Part shown: positions 45,030-55,485 of the stretch, one piece after another | Numbering within the stretch: position 1 is the stretch's first letter | Layout: every line of letters starts with the position of its first letter | Assembly: GCF_036850765.1 (NCBI RefSeq) | Contig: NC_089498.1 | Coordinates: 51,573,795-51,637,794, forward strand | DNA length: 64,000 nucleotides | From: Saccopteryx bilineata | Taxonomy: Eukaryota; Chordata; Mammalia; Chiroptera; Emballonuridae | Direction: 5' to 3' | The notes under the pieces: model-generated | Seen by the model: only the letters and a program-made list of their open reading frames with translations | What the model was told of the DNA's origin: nothing | Databases searched by the model: none | Translations under genes and position numbers: made by a program

Positions 45030-45240
45030 AGATAACAGTTAACATTTATTGAGTATTAAATCTGTGCAAGACACTGCATTTGACACCAGTTAATTCATTT
45101 ACTACCTCACAACATCCATATGAAATAGGTAAATTATCATCCTCCTTATTTAAGGTTGAGGTTTAATGAGGTTCTATAACTTGCCCAAGGATCCATTTAA
45201 GGAAATGAGGATGCCAGGATTTGAACCTAGGTCCTCCTTT
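45030..45240 (-). repeat. MIR SINE remnant, nearly full length
   Basis: GTTAACATTTATTGAGTATT, ATTCATTTACTACCTCACAAC, TATAACTTGCCCAAGGATCC and GGATTTGAACCTAGGTCC cover the MIR from 3' to 5'. Confidence 0.88.
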
Positions 45241-45670
45241 TATATATATGTTTTCTTGGTTTATCCAGCTGTTGTACTGTTTCCCAAGAAAGTAGGCTCT
45301 CTACCAATAAAACCTTTAAATAGAAGACGGGGCAAAGAACTGAGAAAGGAAGTACAAGTATGAAGAATTAGTTGATCTAGATAAGCCATTTAATTTCTTT
45401 CCAACCCTTAGTTTTTGTAATCTGTATGGCTTTATTTCATATACTAGTTTTAATGATTCTAAAATAGCAGTTATAAAAGGAAATATGAATCTCTTTTAGT
45501 TTAAATATTTTAAAGCAATTGACATTTTGAATTAATGTTACTGTGTATGAGGCCATTTGGTTTCTCTATTTCTTGTTAACATTGCTCGCCTTTTTAAAAC
45601 TTCGAATATTCTTTGCCCTGATATCCAACACTCTTGAATTTCGGTGTTCTATAAATAATTTACTATTTTC

Positions 45671-45673
<3 letters not shown>
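45241..45673. other. Non-repeat stretch
   Basis: Nothing is recognised. Confidence 0.45.

Positions 45674-45733
<60 letters not shown>
45674..45733. repeat. (AT)n microsatellite, about 60 bp
   Basis: Uninterrupted AT alternation, self-complementary and likely to extrude as a cruciform. Confidence 0.98.
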
Positions 45734-45737
<4 letters not shown>

Positions 45738-46204
45738 GCATGTGTTGTTGCAGTCAAGAAAACCAAACAGATACTTGGTACCATCAAGAACAGTTCTGTA
45801 AATAAATATGATGTACTTAACACTTTCTTAAATCTAAAACAGAAGATTTCAGGTAATTAGTCGCTGTGTCTAAAGTAAGTGATCTTATGCTTAACATGTC
45901 TCAGGGTACAAAGATCTTCTAACTCTGTACTTGAAAATTGAGAGTATTTTATATAATGAAATGTACATTTATATTTATAAACTTTGTAGATTCATAATAG
46001 TTTATAAAAACACCATTGGTGGGGTGTACATGAAACCACAAGTTGTATGTCACAGAGGTCAAGATGTTTTCTTGCTGCCAACGTCAGAGAGCATACCTAG
46101 CTGGATTCAGTCAATTTGGCAAAACTAATTTGGGAGTGAAGTAGAAATATGAGATTATCTAAGAGCAGGGACAACATTCTGCCCTCTGAATGGAACAGTC
46201 TATA
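45734..46204. other. Non-repeat stretch
   Basis: Nothing is recognised. Confidence 0.45.
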
Positions 46205-46310
46205 TTTAGCTTTGGAACCAAACATACTTGCTTGGGTTTATATCCTCATTTTCAACACCTAGGTGTTCTGAGAGTTTGGACAAGTGACTTAATCTCTTTG
46301 AGCAAATCCT
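46205..46310 (+). repeat. MIR remnant
   Basis: AGCTTTGGAACCAAACATACTTGCTTGGG and GGACAAGTGACTTAATCTCTTTGAGC are MIR 5' segments. Confidence 0.6.
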
Positions 46311-47239
46311 GTCTCCTAATGTGATCACTCCAATTACATGTGCTGGCAAATTGTAGAGGCTCTAAAAATGGTGCCCTCCTCCTCTCAACTTCTAACACCT
46401 GAAAGAATCCTGGAGGGTGAGGCCACAATCCTGCCACATGCCTAGTTTCGGCCAAGGAGAGAAAACATCTCTCTTGCCTCTTTGGCCCCATCACCTCTAG
46501 GTCTGCATAACTTAAACCAGTGTTTCAGAAAATAAATGGTGAGCTGGGGACTATCCTTAATGCTATAAAAAGCACCAGAGTTTCTTGTGCTTTTTCTCTT
46601 TTTGAGCAATGATTAAGGAAAAGTACTCACTGACTTCTCATAACAGTTATGAGTGAACACTTTGATTTTAATTATCAATTTTAATTATCTAAAAGTGTAA
46701 AACATAGTAATAAATCTTACACACAGTTTGGGAAATTATCATGTTCTATTATAAATTTTTCTTCATTAAAAAGAAGCCATTTGAAAAAATATTTTTATTT
46801 GTGTGCCATTTATCCATCATTCTAAACAGTAGTGCCCAATTTCTGGTACTTCACTGAAATTTACAGCCCAGAAAAAATGACAGTGGAGTCATAGGAGGCC
46901 TGTTCTTCCTATAGCCCTTTAAGGAATTACTTCTATTGGAAAGAGGACTTTACACTTGCATTTTCAAACAACTCCAGCCAAGTAAATGCACAGCTACTGA
47001 AATGCATCTATAAAAGGAGTTCCACACCATAAATTTAGTTCCTTCTCCTACTCACACAGGCTATTTGAGCTATGTAAACCATGCAGGCTTAAGAATTGGA
47101 TTAAAACCTTGGAAATTTGATCCCTAGACATGTACATTTGGCACATATATTCAGGAAATGAAGCCTTTGGCAGCCTTTTTCTGGAATCTAAATATTTGGC
47201 TGTTACAGACAGCAGTTTCCAGCAGTCCTGCCTCATCAT
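46311..47239. other. Non-repeat stretch
   Basis: No gene or repeat family is recognised. Confidence 0.45.
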
Positions 47240-47960
47240 GCTTCTCTAGGCGTGTGTTTTGACATTAGACAACCTTGCTCCCATAAAAGGTATCCGGAAG
47301 GATGCTGACTCTCCCTCAGGGTTCTTGCACACAGGGAGAGGATGTGGAAACACTCGAGTTTCATCTCCTATGGCGTCTGCATGTGCTTTAAGAAGACGTG
47401 GCAAATTCCACAGTGAGCTCCATGCACTAAAAGGAAGCTGCCCCGTGGCACCTGAAAAGAGCAAATAATTTTCTCATCTGGCATCTAGGCTGTTGCAGAA
47501 CAAGGGTAGCAAGTGATGTTTTGCAATCCACCCTGCTGTGTTTAAAGCCCATGGAGAGCCTTGCTGATCAGAATTCTGCTTCTCTGCCTTCCTTCCTATG
47601 CAGTGGTTCTAGCTCTCAGTTTCTCCAGTGACTCACTCTCCAATTGTCTTAATGATGTTAACTACCCTGGTGGGTGTGCCAGCAGCTGTCAGCAACTCCA
47701 GGCCCCCTGCCTGCTGCTATTAAACTCAACCAATGAAATCAATTTGCTGTCAACAGCTGTTCCTCTCCATGTTCATTCAAGAGCTTATAGATCATTCCCC
47801 TCCTTTTTCCTGAGGAAGCAAACCCCGCCTCAGGTTCAGTGGAAATGTGTAGGTTCCCCAAGATTTTTCGCTTTTCTTCTCCATAGCATAAGGTCATCCT
47901 CATTGCCACAGAAAGTCATTTTACTAGCTCATGGTCCCCAGGCAGGATGATGGCATAGCA
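47240..47960. other. GC-richer non-repeat block, possible regulatory DNA
   Basis: About 700 bp are less AT-rich than their surroundings and free of repeats that I recognise. E-box-like CAGCTG sites appear at about 47682 and 47755, and GTTAAC at about 47658. A 129-codon + frame (47561-47950) starts with a hydrophobic stretch resembling a signal peptide (IRILLLCLPSYAVVLALSFS). It has no domain that I recognise and no supporting exon structure. Confidence 0.3.
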
Positions 47961-48716
47961 CAATTGATGAGCCTTAACTCTAACCCATTGGAGATGGTTT
48001 TAGTTGGAATCCTACTGCTAACTGAACTCACTTAGGAAAAACCAGTTTAGTTTTCCTTAGGACCCAGAATTCTCAAGATGGCGACAGAAGGTGTTTTAAA
48101 AGGAACACATTGTTTCTTCTGAGCAAAAATCGAGCACTTTGCTGTTTTCTTTTTCTTTAACCTGAGACTCTTCTGTTTTTACAGACTTCTTTGGCAGTGG
48201 TTCATTTTACCATGTGCAACAATAGATTCACACTCTGCTAATACTTGCTCAATATATCATGCCCGGAAATAAGTGTGCTGGGCATGTTCAGATGGGTTAG
48301 TACATTTAACCCTCATGGTAGACAGTAAAACAGGTATGATAATCTGCACTAAGAACACAAGGAAATTAGGCTTTGGGTCTGAAAAATGATTTACCATTCT
48401 TACATTACAAATACTTGTTTAACCACTATGTGCTAACTTTTAAAGTTTCTTGGTAAAGAGCATGTATAGAAATTTTCTTAGTGATTTTCAGCTCTGAAAA
48501 GTACAGTATGATCATTTCATGCATTAATTTTGAATGCTGAATAATTTAATTTGAGAATTTAAACAATACCTTTAATAGTAATGATAAGGAAAAAACCATA
48601 GATGTTTGAATAAATAAGGACATAAGGTTTAAGCAAATATTACCAAATGTTAATGTCATTCTTCTCCTCACTGCCTTTGGAATGTTTCTGTGTAAGTATG
48701 TATTTGTGTGTCTGTG
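47961..48716. other. Non-repeat stretch with a weak MIR core
   Basis: 48300-48375 reads as an inverted MIR core (TTTAACCCTCATGGTAGACAG). Nothing else is recognised. Confidence 0.4.
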
Positions 48717-48871
48717 TGTGTGTTGTGATAATAATAAGGGGAAGAGAGAGTAAAGAAGACAGCAATTTTACCTAAGACATCACATTGTTTCTATGTGTGT
48801 TGTGATAATAATAAGGGGAAGGGAGAGTCAAGAAGACAGCAATTTTATCTAAGACATATACATTGTTTCTA
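48717..48871 (+). repeat. Tandem duplication, two copies of a 77-bp unit
   Basis: TGTGTGTTGTGATAATAATAAGG begins both copies (48717 and 48794) and each ends near CATTGTTTCTA. They differ at only a few positions, so the duplication is recent relative to the surrounding old repeats. Confidence 0.95.
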
Positions 48872-49470
48872 TCTACATCGGCTGATTCTCTCTACTTTAG
48901 ATAACAATTAGCAGTTTCTCAGTGGACTCGGTGTTGTAACTTTGATCCCTTTTCTGCCGCCTTTTTCTTCTGACTGAGAGCAAGGTTACTTATATATTCC
49001 ATTATAATAGAACAAAGCGCTTCACCCATATGCGGCTCTTGAATATTTTATGATTGCATTTTATAGTAATGGGGCAGTACAAAGAAATTGATCAGGGAAT
49101 AATAGCACTCCTAAATGAAGGACATGTATTTAAAATCAATTACTGCATTATCGCTAAGAATAATAATACAAAAATAAAAATAAAAAAAGGCTGGGGAGGA
49201 GGGGATAACATCATCAGTGAAGTAAGTATACGTGTGTGTGTGTGTAATCAAGTATAATGTTTAATTTTGATTTGTAATTAGCTTATTGCTTCATACTTAA
49301 ACAAAAGAGTATGTTATTATCTGATATTAGTAGCTATGAATGACGTGCAATTAAATTGACAGTATTTTTTTGATCTTGAATCACACTAGGAAATATTCCC
49401 ATACAAGGGTTCTACCAGGTTAAACTTACTATGAAACATTTATTATTCAAGGGACCAATCTGACTAAATA

Positions 49471-49473
<3 letters not shown>
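48872..49473. other. Non-repeat stretch
   Basis: Nothing is recognised. Confidence 0.45.

Positions 49474-49509
<36 letters not shown>
49474..49509. repeat. (GA)n microsatellite
   Basis: A GA run of about 36 bp. Confidence 0.97.
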
Positions 49510-49511
<2 letters not shown>

Positions 49512-49919
49512 TGAATATGAATGAGAGAGAATTCTTCAGATAAAAATGTCTATAGGGCTCCTGGAAAAAAAGGACAATAAAGCACATTGTACGCAACCTT
49601 GTCTTGAAAACAGCTATATAAAAACATCCTAATTGTAACATCAGACACTTAATTTATGGGGAAATGAAGTGCAGGGGCTGGAAGGGAATGAGCATCAATT
49701 TCTTTTCTGAGACAGTTCCGAGACCGGCAGTGAGGGGGAATGACCAATGTGTCCAAATTCATCAGCGTTGATTCAGATACGCATGGAAACCATCCTGCCC
49801 AGTCAGCAAGGCAGGCTCCTTTGTGTGTAGATGGAAGAAAGAAGAGGGTGGGAGGGAAGGAGAAAGGTAGAGGGGGTAAATAGAATAAGGAGGCACTGCC
49901 CTGTGAAGGTGTGGTAGAG
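49510..49919. other. Non-repeat stretch
   Basis: Nothing is recognised, although repeat X may start slightly upstream of 49920. Confidence 0.4.
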
Positions 49920-50290
49920 CCGTGGCCTCTCTAATGCCCATTGCCAGGCCAGGCAGGTTCACATAGGATTCAGGCAGGACTTAGAGAACTGTGGAGTTGG
50001 AAAGCACTGGGCCATTCCCCTTTATTAGATTGTCCCATGGGCGGAGGAGCAGACAGGGGAACGCCCCTTCTCAGGGCAGCGCCCCTTCTCAGGGCAGCAG
50101 GCAGCAGGTGGAGGACAGGGAAATGGCCCTTCACAGTGACTGGCAAGTAATTCACAGTCTGCCTGAGGGCAAGCATTGATAGCCTTACATGAACTCTACA
50201 TACACACGTGGCTCTGTCACGTGCTCATGCCCTACTCATGCAAATGCAAGTGAGCAAGCCTCACACAGCTGTTTTCCCAAAAGGCCTCCT
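49920..50290 (+). repeat. Unassigned dispersed repeat X, copy 2
   Basis: It matches the reverse strand of 9290-9650: GGCAGGTTCACATAGGATTC, GAGTTGGAAAGCACTGGGCC, TTTATTAGATT, GAGCAGACAGGGGAAC, CTGTCACGTGCTCATGCC and CACAGCTGTTTTCCCAA. It has an internal 18-bp tandem duplication (CGCCCCTTCTCAGGGCAG, twice, about 50061-50096). Confidence 0.6.
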
Positions 50291-50542
50291 TAATGAAGCA
50301 ATGTTTAGAATCCAGGTTCAACAAAGGTAAAAACTTGGAAAAGGATGTTTTTAAAATTTAATTCTGATTCAGATCAGGGCTAATCTAGATGGTTGGCTGA
50401 ACAGTATAAGAAGTGTGAAAACTGTTTCTAATCCAAAATGTTAAAACTAGTGTTTGCTGTCCCATACTGAATGATGCATTTCTCTGAATATTGAAGGGTT
50501 TTGGTTGTTGTTATTCTGTTTTGTTTGTTTGGTTGGATTGGA

Positions 50543-50683
50543 TTCCTTCTTTTCCTCTCTCTCTCCCTCCTTCCCTCCCTCCATCCCTCCCTCCCTCTCT
50601 CCCTTTCCTTCCTTCCTTCCTTCCTTCCTTCCTTCCTTCCTTCCTTCCTTCTTTCCTTCCTTCCTTCCTTCCTTCCTTCCTTC
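50543..50683. repeat. CCTT-rich pyrimidine tract
   Basis: 141 bp, pyrimidine except for one A at 50583. It is mostly (TTCC)n. Frames over it (Ser/Pro/Phe/Leu on +, Glu/Gly/Lys/Arg on -) are artefacts. Confidence 0.96.
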
Positions 50684-51059
50684 ATCTTTTTAAAATACAT
50701 GAGTTCCCAAACTAAACACAAACACCATTGGGAAGAGTAATAATTGTTAGGAAATACATACTTTCTACTAGAAATGCTTTCTCTTTTTTTAATGTTCAGT
50801 TCCTCTAAAGTTGTGCTGTTCACATTATTAGGAGAGTAAATGCTCATTATAGAAAAGTTGGGAAATAGAAATAAAGAAAATATGCTCATTGTTCAACAAG
50901 TTAAAGATATTCAGCGTCAACTTTGATGTACTTCCTTCATTACTACTATTTCTCTGCTGGATATTTGTTTCTTTCGTTAGTTGGATAACCAGTAGACCCA
51001 AAGCTTTCCACAAAGGGGATTTCATCACAGGCAGTGTACTTCATAGAGAAGCATATTAA
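50684..51059. other. Non-repeat stretch
   Basis: Nothing is recognised. Confidence 0.4.
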
Positions 51060-51250
51060 TAGTCACACAGATTTGTTTGTGAATCTTCACCATGAAATGT
51101 AGTAACTGTGTGTGAGCATAAGTAAATTAGTTGAACTTTCTAAGTTTCCATTCCCTTGTTTGAAAAGGGGTTGGCATTACCCATTTTTCAAGAATTTGTG
51201 AAGACTCCAGATAAAGTGTGCAGAATGCCCATCACTGAGCCTGTGGTCCC
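51060..51250 (+). repeat. MIR remnant
   Basis: AGTTGAACTTTCTAAGTTTCC followed by ACCCATTTTTCAAGAATTTG and GTGCAGAATGCCCATCACTG is a diverged MIR. Confidence 0.5.
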
Positions 51251-51336
51251 TACAGCAAAATGCCTCATCACTCATAGCTCTGGCCTCAGCATCATATTTA
51301 TCTCTTTTTTTTCCTCCAACAAACAATAGGGACCTT

Positions 51337-51716
51337 GTAAATGTTGGAATCCATGGGAGTCCAAAAGACCAGAGTAACAGGCTTTATTGAAAGGAAGAAA
51401 GGAACCCTGCCGGGCACTCCTCCTGGGGGAGAAGAGCACTGGTTACAGACTAGGGGCGAGTTATATAGTGTTTGGGAGAGCCTGAGGGGATACTGAGGCA
51501 AAAGTCCTGGTATGTCTGGAATGCTCCTCCTTGGGGGGCTTCGAGCATGTGGGTGTTGAATCAAAAGTCCTGGTGTGTCCGGAGCCCCTCCTTGGGGCGG
51601 GTTGTCAACTTTTTGGAATTCCTTTGTCTCAGGGTCAATAATCCAGTAAGGGTGAGGTCTGACAGATAAGCAGAACAGCAACAGGGCAGTTTGGAATTCA
51701 CGTATCTATCAGTAAA
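51337..51716 (-). mobile_element. Solo LTR of an endogenous retrovirus, with TSD
   Basis: The 370-bp LTR (51342-51711) begins TGTTGGAATCC and ends TATCTATCA on +, giving TG...CA ends. It is flanked by GTAAA on both sides (51337-51341, 51712-51716), a 5-bp duplication. On the minus strand it has a TATA-like CTATATAAC near 51456 and AATAAAG near 51381. The inner part has two similar units (AAAAGTCCTGGTATGTCTGG and AAAAGTCCTGGTGTGTCCGG). No internal viral genes are here, so it is a recombined solo LTR. Confidence 0.85.
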
Positions 51717-52341
51717 TGATGAACTGAAGTGGTAAATATGAGTATGGTGGGTAAGTCAAAGGGAATGAAAAGAAGGTATTGAAAGGGGGAGTTCTGAACA
51801 GAGGCAGAAACAATTGCAGGATTTGTCATCATCATTCTTCTGTATTATGGAGTAAGTAATAAAGTTAATGTTTCAGACTTAACTTTTTTTAATCTGAGAC
51901 ATAAGTTATGATATAAAGGAAGTGTGTGACAAGCTCTGGAAATAAAAAAGTCAGAATTGGAGTTGATTGGGGAGAATGTTAGAATAACTAGTGTAACTAT
52001 CTCTATAACTTTAATATTTCATGGTAATAATATGCCAAATACATATTTGTGATTATAAAAATTAGCTTTATGCCCCTCTAATGTCTGTTAACATTTTTAT
52101 TGAAATCAAAATGTGTACATTTTAGAGATTTATCATAAAATATACCAAACTGGAAGATTTTATTCTTGACATTTACAACATCATTTCAGGCACACTCTAC
52201 ATAATTTTTTCCAACAATTTTTATTTTTTTTCTCCAATAGTATTTTAATAGTATTGTGGTAATTATTTCACTTATTATAAAACTATTTTAAGTTATAAGT
52301 AGTGAATTAAATGAGAATTCTATAACCATCCTTTATATAGC
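51717..52341. other. AT-rich non-repeat stretch
   Basis: Nothing is recognised. Confidence 0.45.
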
Positions 52342-52490
52342 TTTTTTTATTTAGAAATTAAATTTAATCAGGTGACATTGATCAATAAGAGTACACAGAT
52401 TTCAGGTAAACATTTCTTCAGCATTTGATCTGTTGATTGTGTTGTATGCCCATCACCTGAAGTCAAATCACCTCCCAAAATCAAATTATT
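52342..52490 (-). mobile_element. Short L1 3' end, antisense
   Basis: ATTTAATCAGGTGACATTGATC, ATTTCAGGTAAACATTTC and CACCTGAAGTCAAATCACC are the inverted L1 tail, of the same kind as the copy at 36090. Confidence 0.75.
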
Positions 52491-52604
52491 TGGTTTTGAA
52501 CTATCTCAAATTTTAATTGTTTTGCAAAAAAAAATGTTAACTATGAAAGTAGTCTAATTAGTAAAATGAAATATTTAATTTGTATTCTAAATGATAATAT
52601 TTAA

Positions 52605-52850
52605 CAATAGCTAACATTTTTGGAATACTCCCTAAAAGGCAGACATTATTTTAAAGTTTCATATCTATTAATTCAATAATTTTAGGAAATAAAGTTAACG
52701 ACTTTTCTTGTTTTATAGATGATACGCAGAAAAGTTAACTGAATTGCCCAAGGTCACAAAGCCTCATAATAAATAGTTTAGGTAGTCTGACCCCAGAGTC
52801 AAGATCCTTTTCTGTACTCTGTCTCTCAATATTAGCATCTATTTATTAAA
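52605..52850 (-). repeat. MIR SINE remnant
   Basis: ATAGCTAACATTTTTGGAATAC, TTGTTTTATAGATGATACGC, GAATTGCCCAAGGTCACAAAGCC and GTCTGACCCCAGAGTC run in inverted MIR order. A second MIR 3' end starts at about 52840 (TATTAAATACTTAGTATGTGCC). Confidence 0.85.
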
Positions 52851-52894
52851 TACTTAGTATGTGCCAGGCAAATTTAATAACTTTGCATATATAA

Positions 52895-53010
52895 TCATAT
52901 ATGTGTAGTATATAAAATATATATATGTATATGATTCTGTGTGTATACAATTAATGAATGTATGATTATGAGTATATGCATATGTGTATATTATATATAT
53001 AATATTTGAG
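52895..53010. repeat. AT/GT-rich low-complexity run
   Basis: Mixed ATAT and TGTATA units, for example ATATGTATATGATTCTGTGTG. Confidence 0.85.
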
Positions 53011-53344
53011 AGGGGAGGGCTCTGTACCGACAGGATTTACAATTCTTTTATAAATCTTCCAAGCCACTTCCCCTCAAACACTTGAAACAATGCCCTAGGA
53101 AATTACTGCAGAGGACTCATGAGTGGCATTACCCAAGGATACACAAGAAATCATTCCCAATACAAATAAACCAAAATTCTCCCAAGAGAAATGGCCCTCT
53201 TCCTTATTTATCAGCCCCAATTCCATTGTTTCAGGACCTCATGTTCTAGGTCGCATATTCATTATAATATTTTATTCAGTAGGTATTCTGTACTTGGGGG
53301 GGTTTGATCATTGGTAATCTAAACTGGCATGCTAGAGCTTTCAA

Positions 53345-53400
53345 TATGTGTGGGTTTGTGTGTGTGTGCACATGCGTGTGAGTGCACACGTGTGCATGCA
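53345..53400. repeat. Degenerate GT run
   Basis: GTGTGTGTGTGCACATGCGTGTG and nearby alternating purine-pyrimidine sequence. Confidence 0.9.
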
Positions 53401-53859
53401 GATTTTACCACCTTCAGAGTTTATTAAGAATCATTATCTAAAGTGTTGCTGCAAAATGAGAGCAGAAAATGTATTATGCATAAGGTGAGCTAAACCTTAA
53501 CATGTTTTATTAAAAAGTTTTATACTTGTGAATAAGCTCCCCATGTTATGTATTCAACAGCTGAAGAATGAAACAATTTTAGGAAGTAATTTACTTTCTT
53601 ATTAAGTAATTCAATTTATAGCTAAGTCCCTTGAAATAAATCATTTAAACTTTTATCACAGTGAAAATTAGGATGAAAACTCATGCTTGTTAAAGTATTC
53701 CCCTTTTTTCTTTGGTAATAGCAGTGTTTTATCACGTACTTTAGAGTGAAAACTAACAATTACATGTTTTGAAGTACCTGCCAAAATGGAAACGGCTGCA
53801 TCTTGATCAGCAACAATTAGATTTCTCTCAGCAACATCCTTTATAAAAGGTCCAAAGTA
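53401..53859. other. Non-repeat stretch
   Basis: Nothing is recognised. Confidence 0.45.
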
Positions 53860-54060
53860 GTGTCATGGTTTGCTGATTCAGAGATCTAGGCTTTAATCCT
53901 GTCTTAACAAATTTCAAACTATCAGACCCAGAGCATAATGCTTCAACTAATTCTACCTAAAATGGAAATTGAATATCTACATTACAGGATTGTTAAAAGG
54001 AAACATGAGATAAAACTTATAAAGGGCTTAGAGCAGTGCCAGGTAGATTCAGGCTTACAG
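53860..54060 (+). repeat. MIR SINE remnant
   Basis: AGTAGTGTCATGGTTTGCTGA, ACCTAAAATGGAAATTGAATATC, ACAGGATTGTTAAAAGGAAAC and GGGCTTAGAGCAGTGCCAGG are in MIR order. Confidence 0.75.
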
Positions 54061-54721
54061 GGTTTGTGATGATAAAAGAAGGCAGGATGAATGATGTGTT
54101 TTGTTTTTTATAAATTCTGAGTTAAAGGTGGGATAGTCTAGTCTATTTGCTGCCCTTCTAGCCATGACTCACAGGTCTCTGTCCTTATCAAGTCTTTGAC
54201 CATAGCTTTAAAGAAGGTTACAATTCCTCAGAAGTCAAAGAATGGTTTTGAGAAAGAATCTGACTCTCAGAATTCAGGCTTCCGATGAACAACACTTTAT
54301 AAAGACATCCAGTTAACAAATTCTGAAAAGATAGATCTCTTTTTCAGAATTCAATAACAGTGCCACTAGGAAGAAACTAATAAACTTGACCTCAGCTTTC
54401 TCATTTAGAATCAGCCCTGTGTTGTTTCCCAGGCCTCAGTCTTTCCCCACCTTCTTTAATAATGTACTATACCTTACTTAGTATATTTTTTCTTAGCATA
54501 TTTTTACTTTTAATTCCAATTCGTTTAAATAAATTTATTTCTGTCTCAAACGGAAAACCAACATGAATTGCCATAATAATAAAGGTTAAAAAGGAAAGAC
54601 ACATAATAACTGAAAAATACTGTCTGCTAATTTCCCACCTAAAAACATTTCACATATTTCCAGGTAGCATTGGTTCCACATTTGGGAAAAGCACTACCAC
54701 AGCACCTTACTGCAATACTTT
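54061..54721. other. Non-repeat stretch
   Basis: Nothing is recognised. Confidence 0.45.
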
Positions 54722-55485
54722 TGTTGATCCAAATTTGGAGGAACCCAAAATATGGAAGACAGGAACAAGGTCCATCGTTTACATATCAAAGCTTTATTGT
54801 CTAGCTTGGCCAAGCGGAGGGAACTCCGACAGAAATCTGACGGAGAGTGCGCCGGCCCTTCGTTCTATTTAGTTTTTATAGTTTTGTAAGTGGGAAGTAC
54901 AGAAGCAAAAATTGCAATTAGGAGCCCCTTACCGCTATTGGTTATAGTCATATGTCCTTTAACATGATAGGACCACGTTCAATTTGCAAACCACACATCA
55001 TTTTGAAGAAAACAAACCAACACAATGGTAGAAAGATATCTCTTTACATATTAAAAGACCTTCCTATATTTTCTAGTGTTTATCTGCCATCTCTCTGTCC
55101 AGAGTCAGACGTATTAACCACATGCATTTACACAAGAGAGGTAGTTTCCGTGGGGACAGATGCCCGCAAATGGCTCATAGTTATAAGAAAAAGTTTATTT
55201 TGGCTTTTCTCTTCCTGCACCTGGCTAGCCATTCACCCCTTTCCCCACAGGTGTGGTGGAATGTCTGGAAATCCATGTTTTCCTCCCTTTGCATTTACAA
55301 TACAATGCCAAGGGCCATCCTGGTTATGCCAATCACACAGTACAGAGACTATTTCTCACAATTTCTCTGCACACCTTAACCCAAATTGATAAAATGTTCT
55401 CCAAACCTCCTAAAATATTAATATTAATTCTGTAACCTTTGGTACTTTACAACACCTGGGGTTGAAATGGCTCAGTGGCTACTCA
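54722..55485 (-). mobile_element. LTR-like element, antisense, right end uncertain
   Basis: Read on the minus strand it has a TATA box (ACTATAAAAACTAAATAG, plus 54863-54880), then AATAAAGC about 70 bp downstream (plus 54790), then a U5-like end GGATCAACA. The + strand begins TGTTGATCC at 54722. The 5' side of the LTR lies near 55454 (TTTACAACA) or 55485 (CTACTCA). A short CTTT match flanks the latter, but neither is convincing. I see no viral genes. ORFs of up to 145 codons on + are not recognised. Confidence 0.55.

Noticed and set aside
50428..50889. 153-codon minus-strand ORF rich in Lys/Glu/Gly/Arg
   Set aside because: Its low-complexity core is the CCTT tract read on the other strand.
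54952..55389. 145-codon + strand ORF
   Set aside because: It runs antisense through an LTR-like block and shows no known domain.
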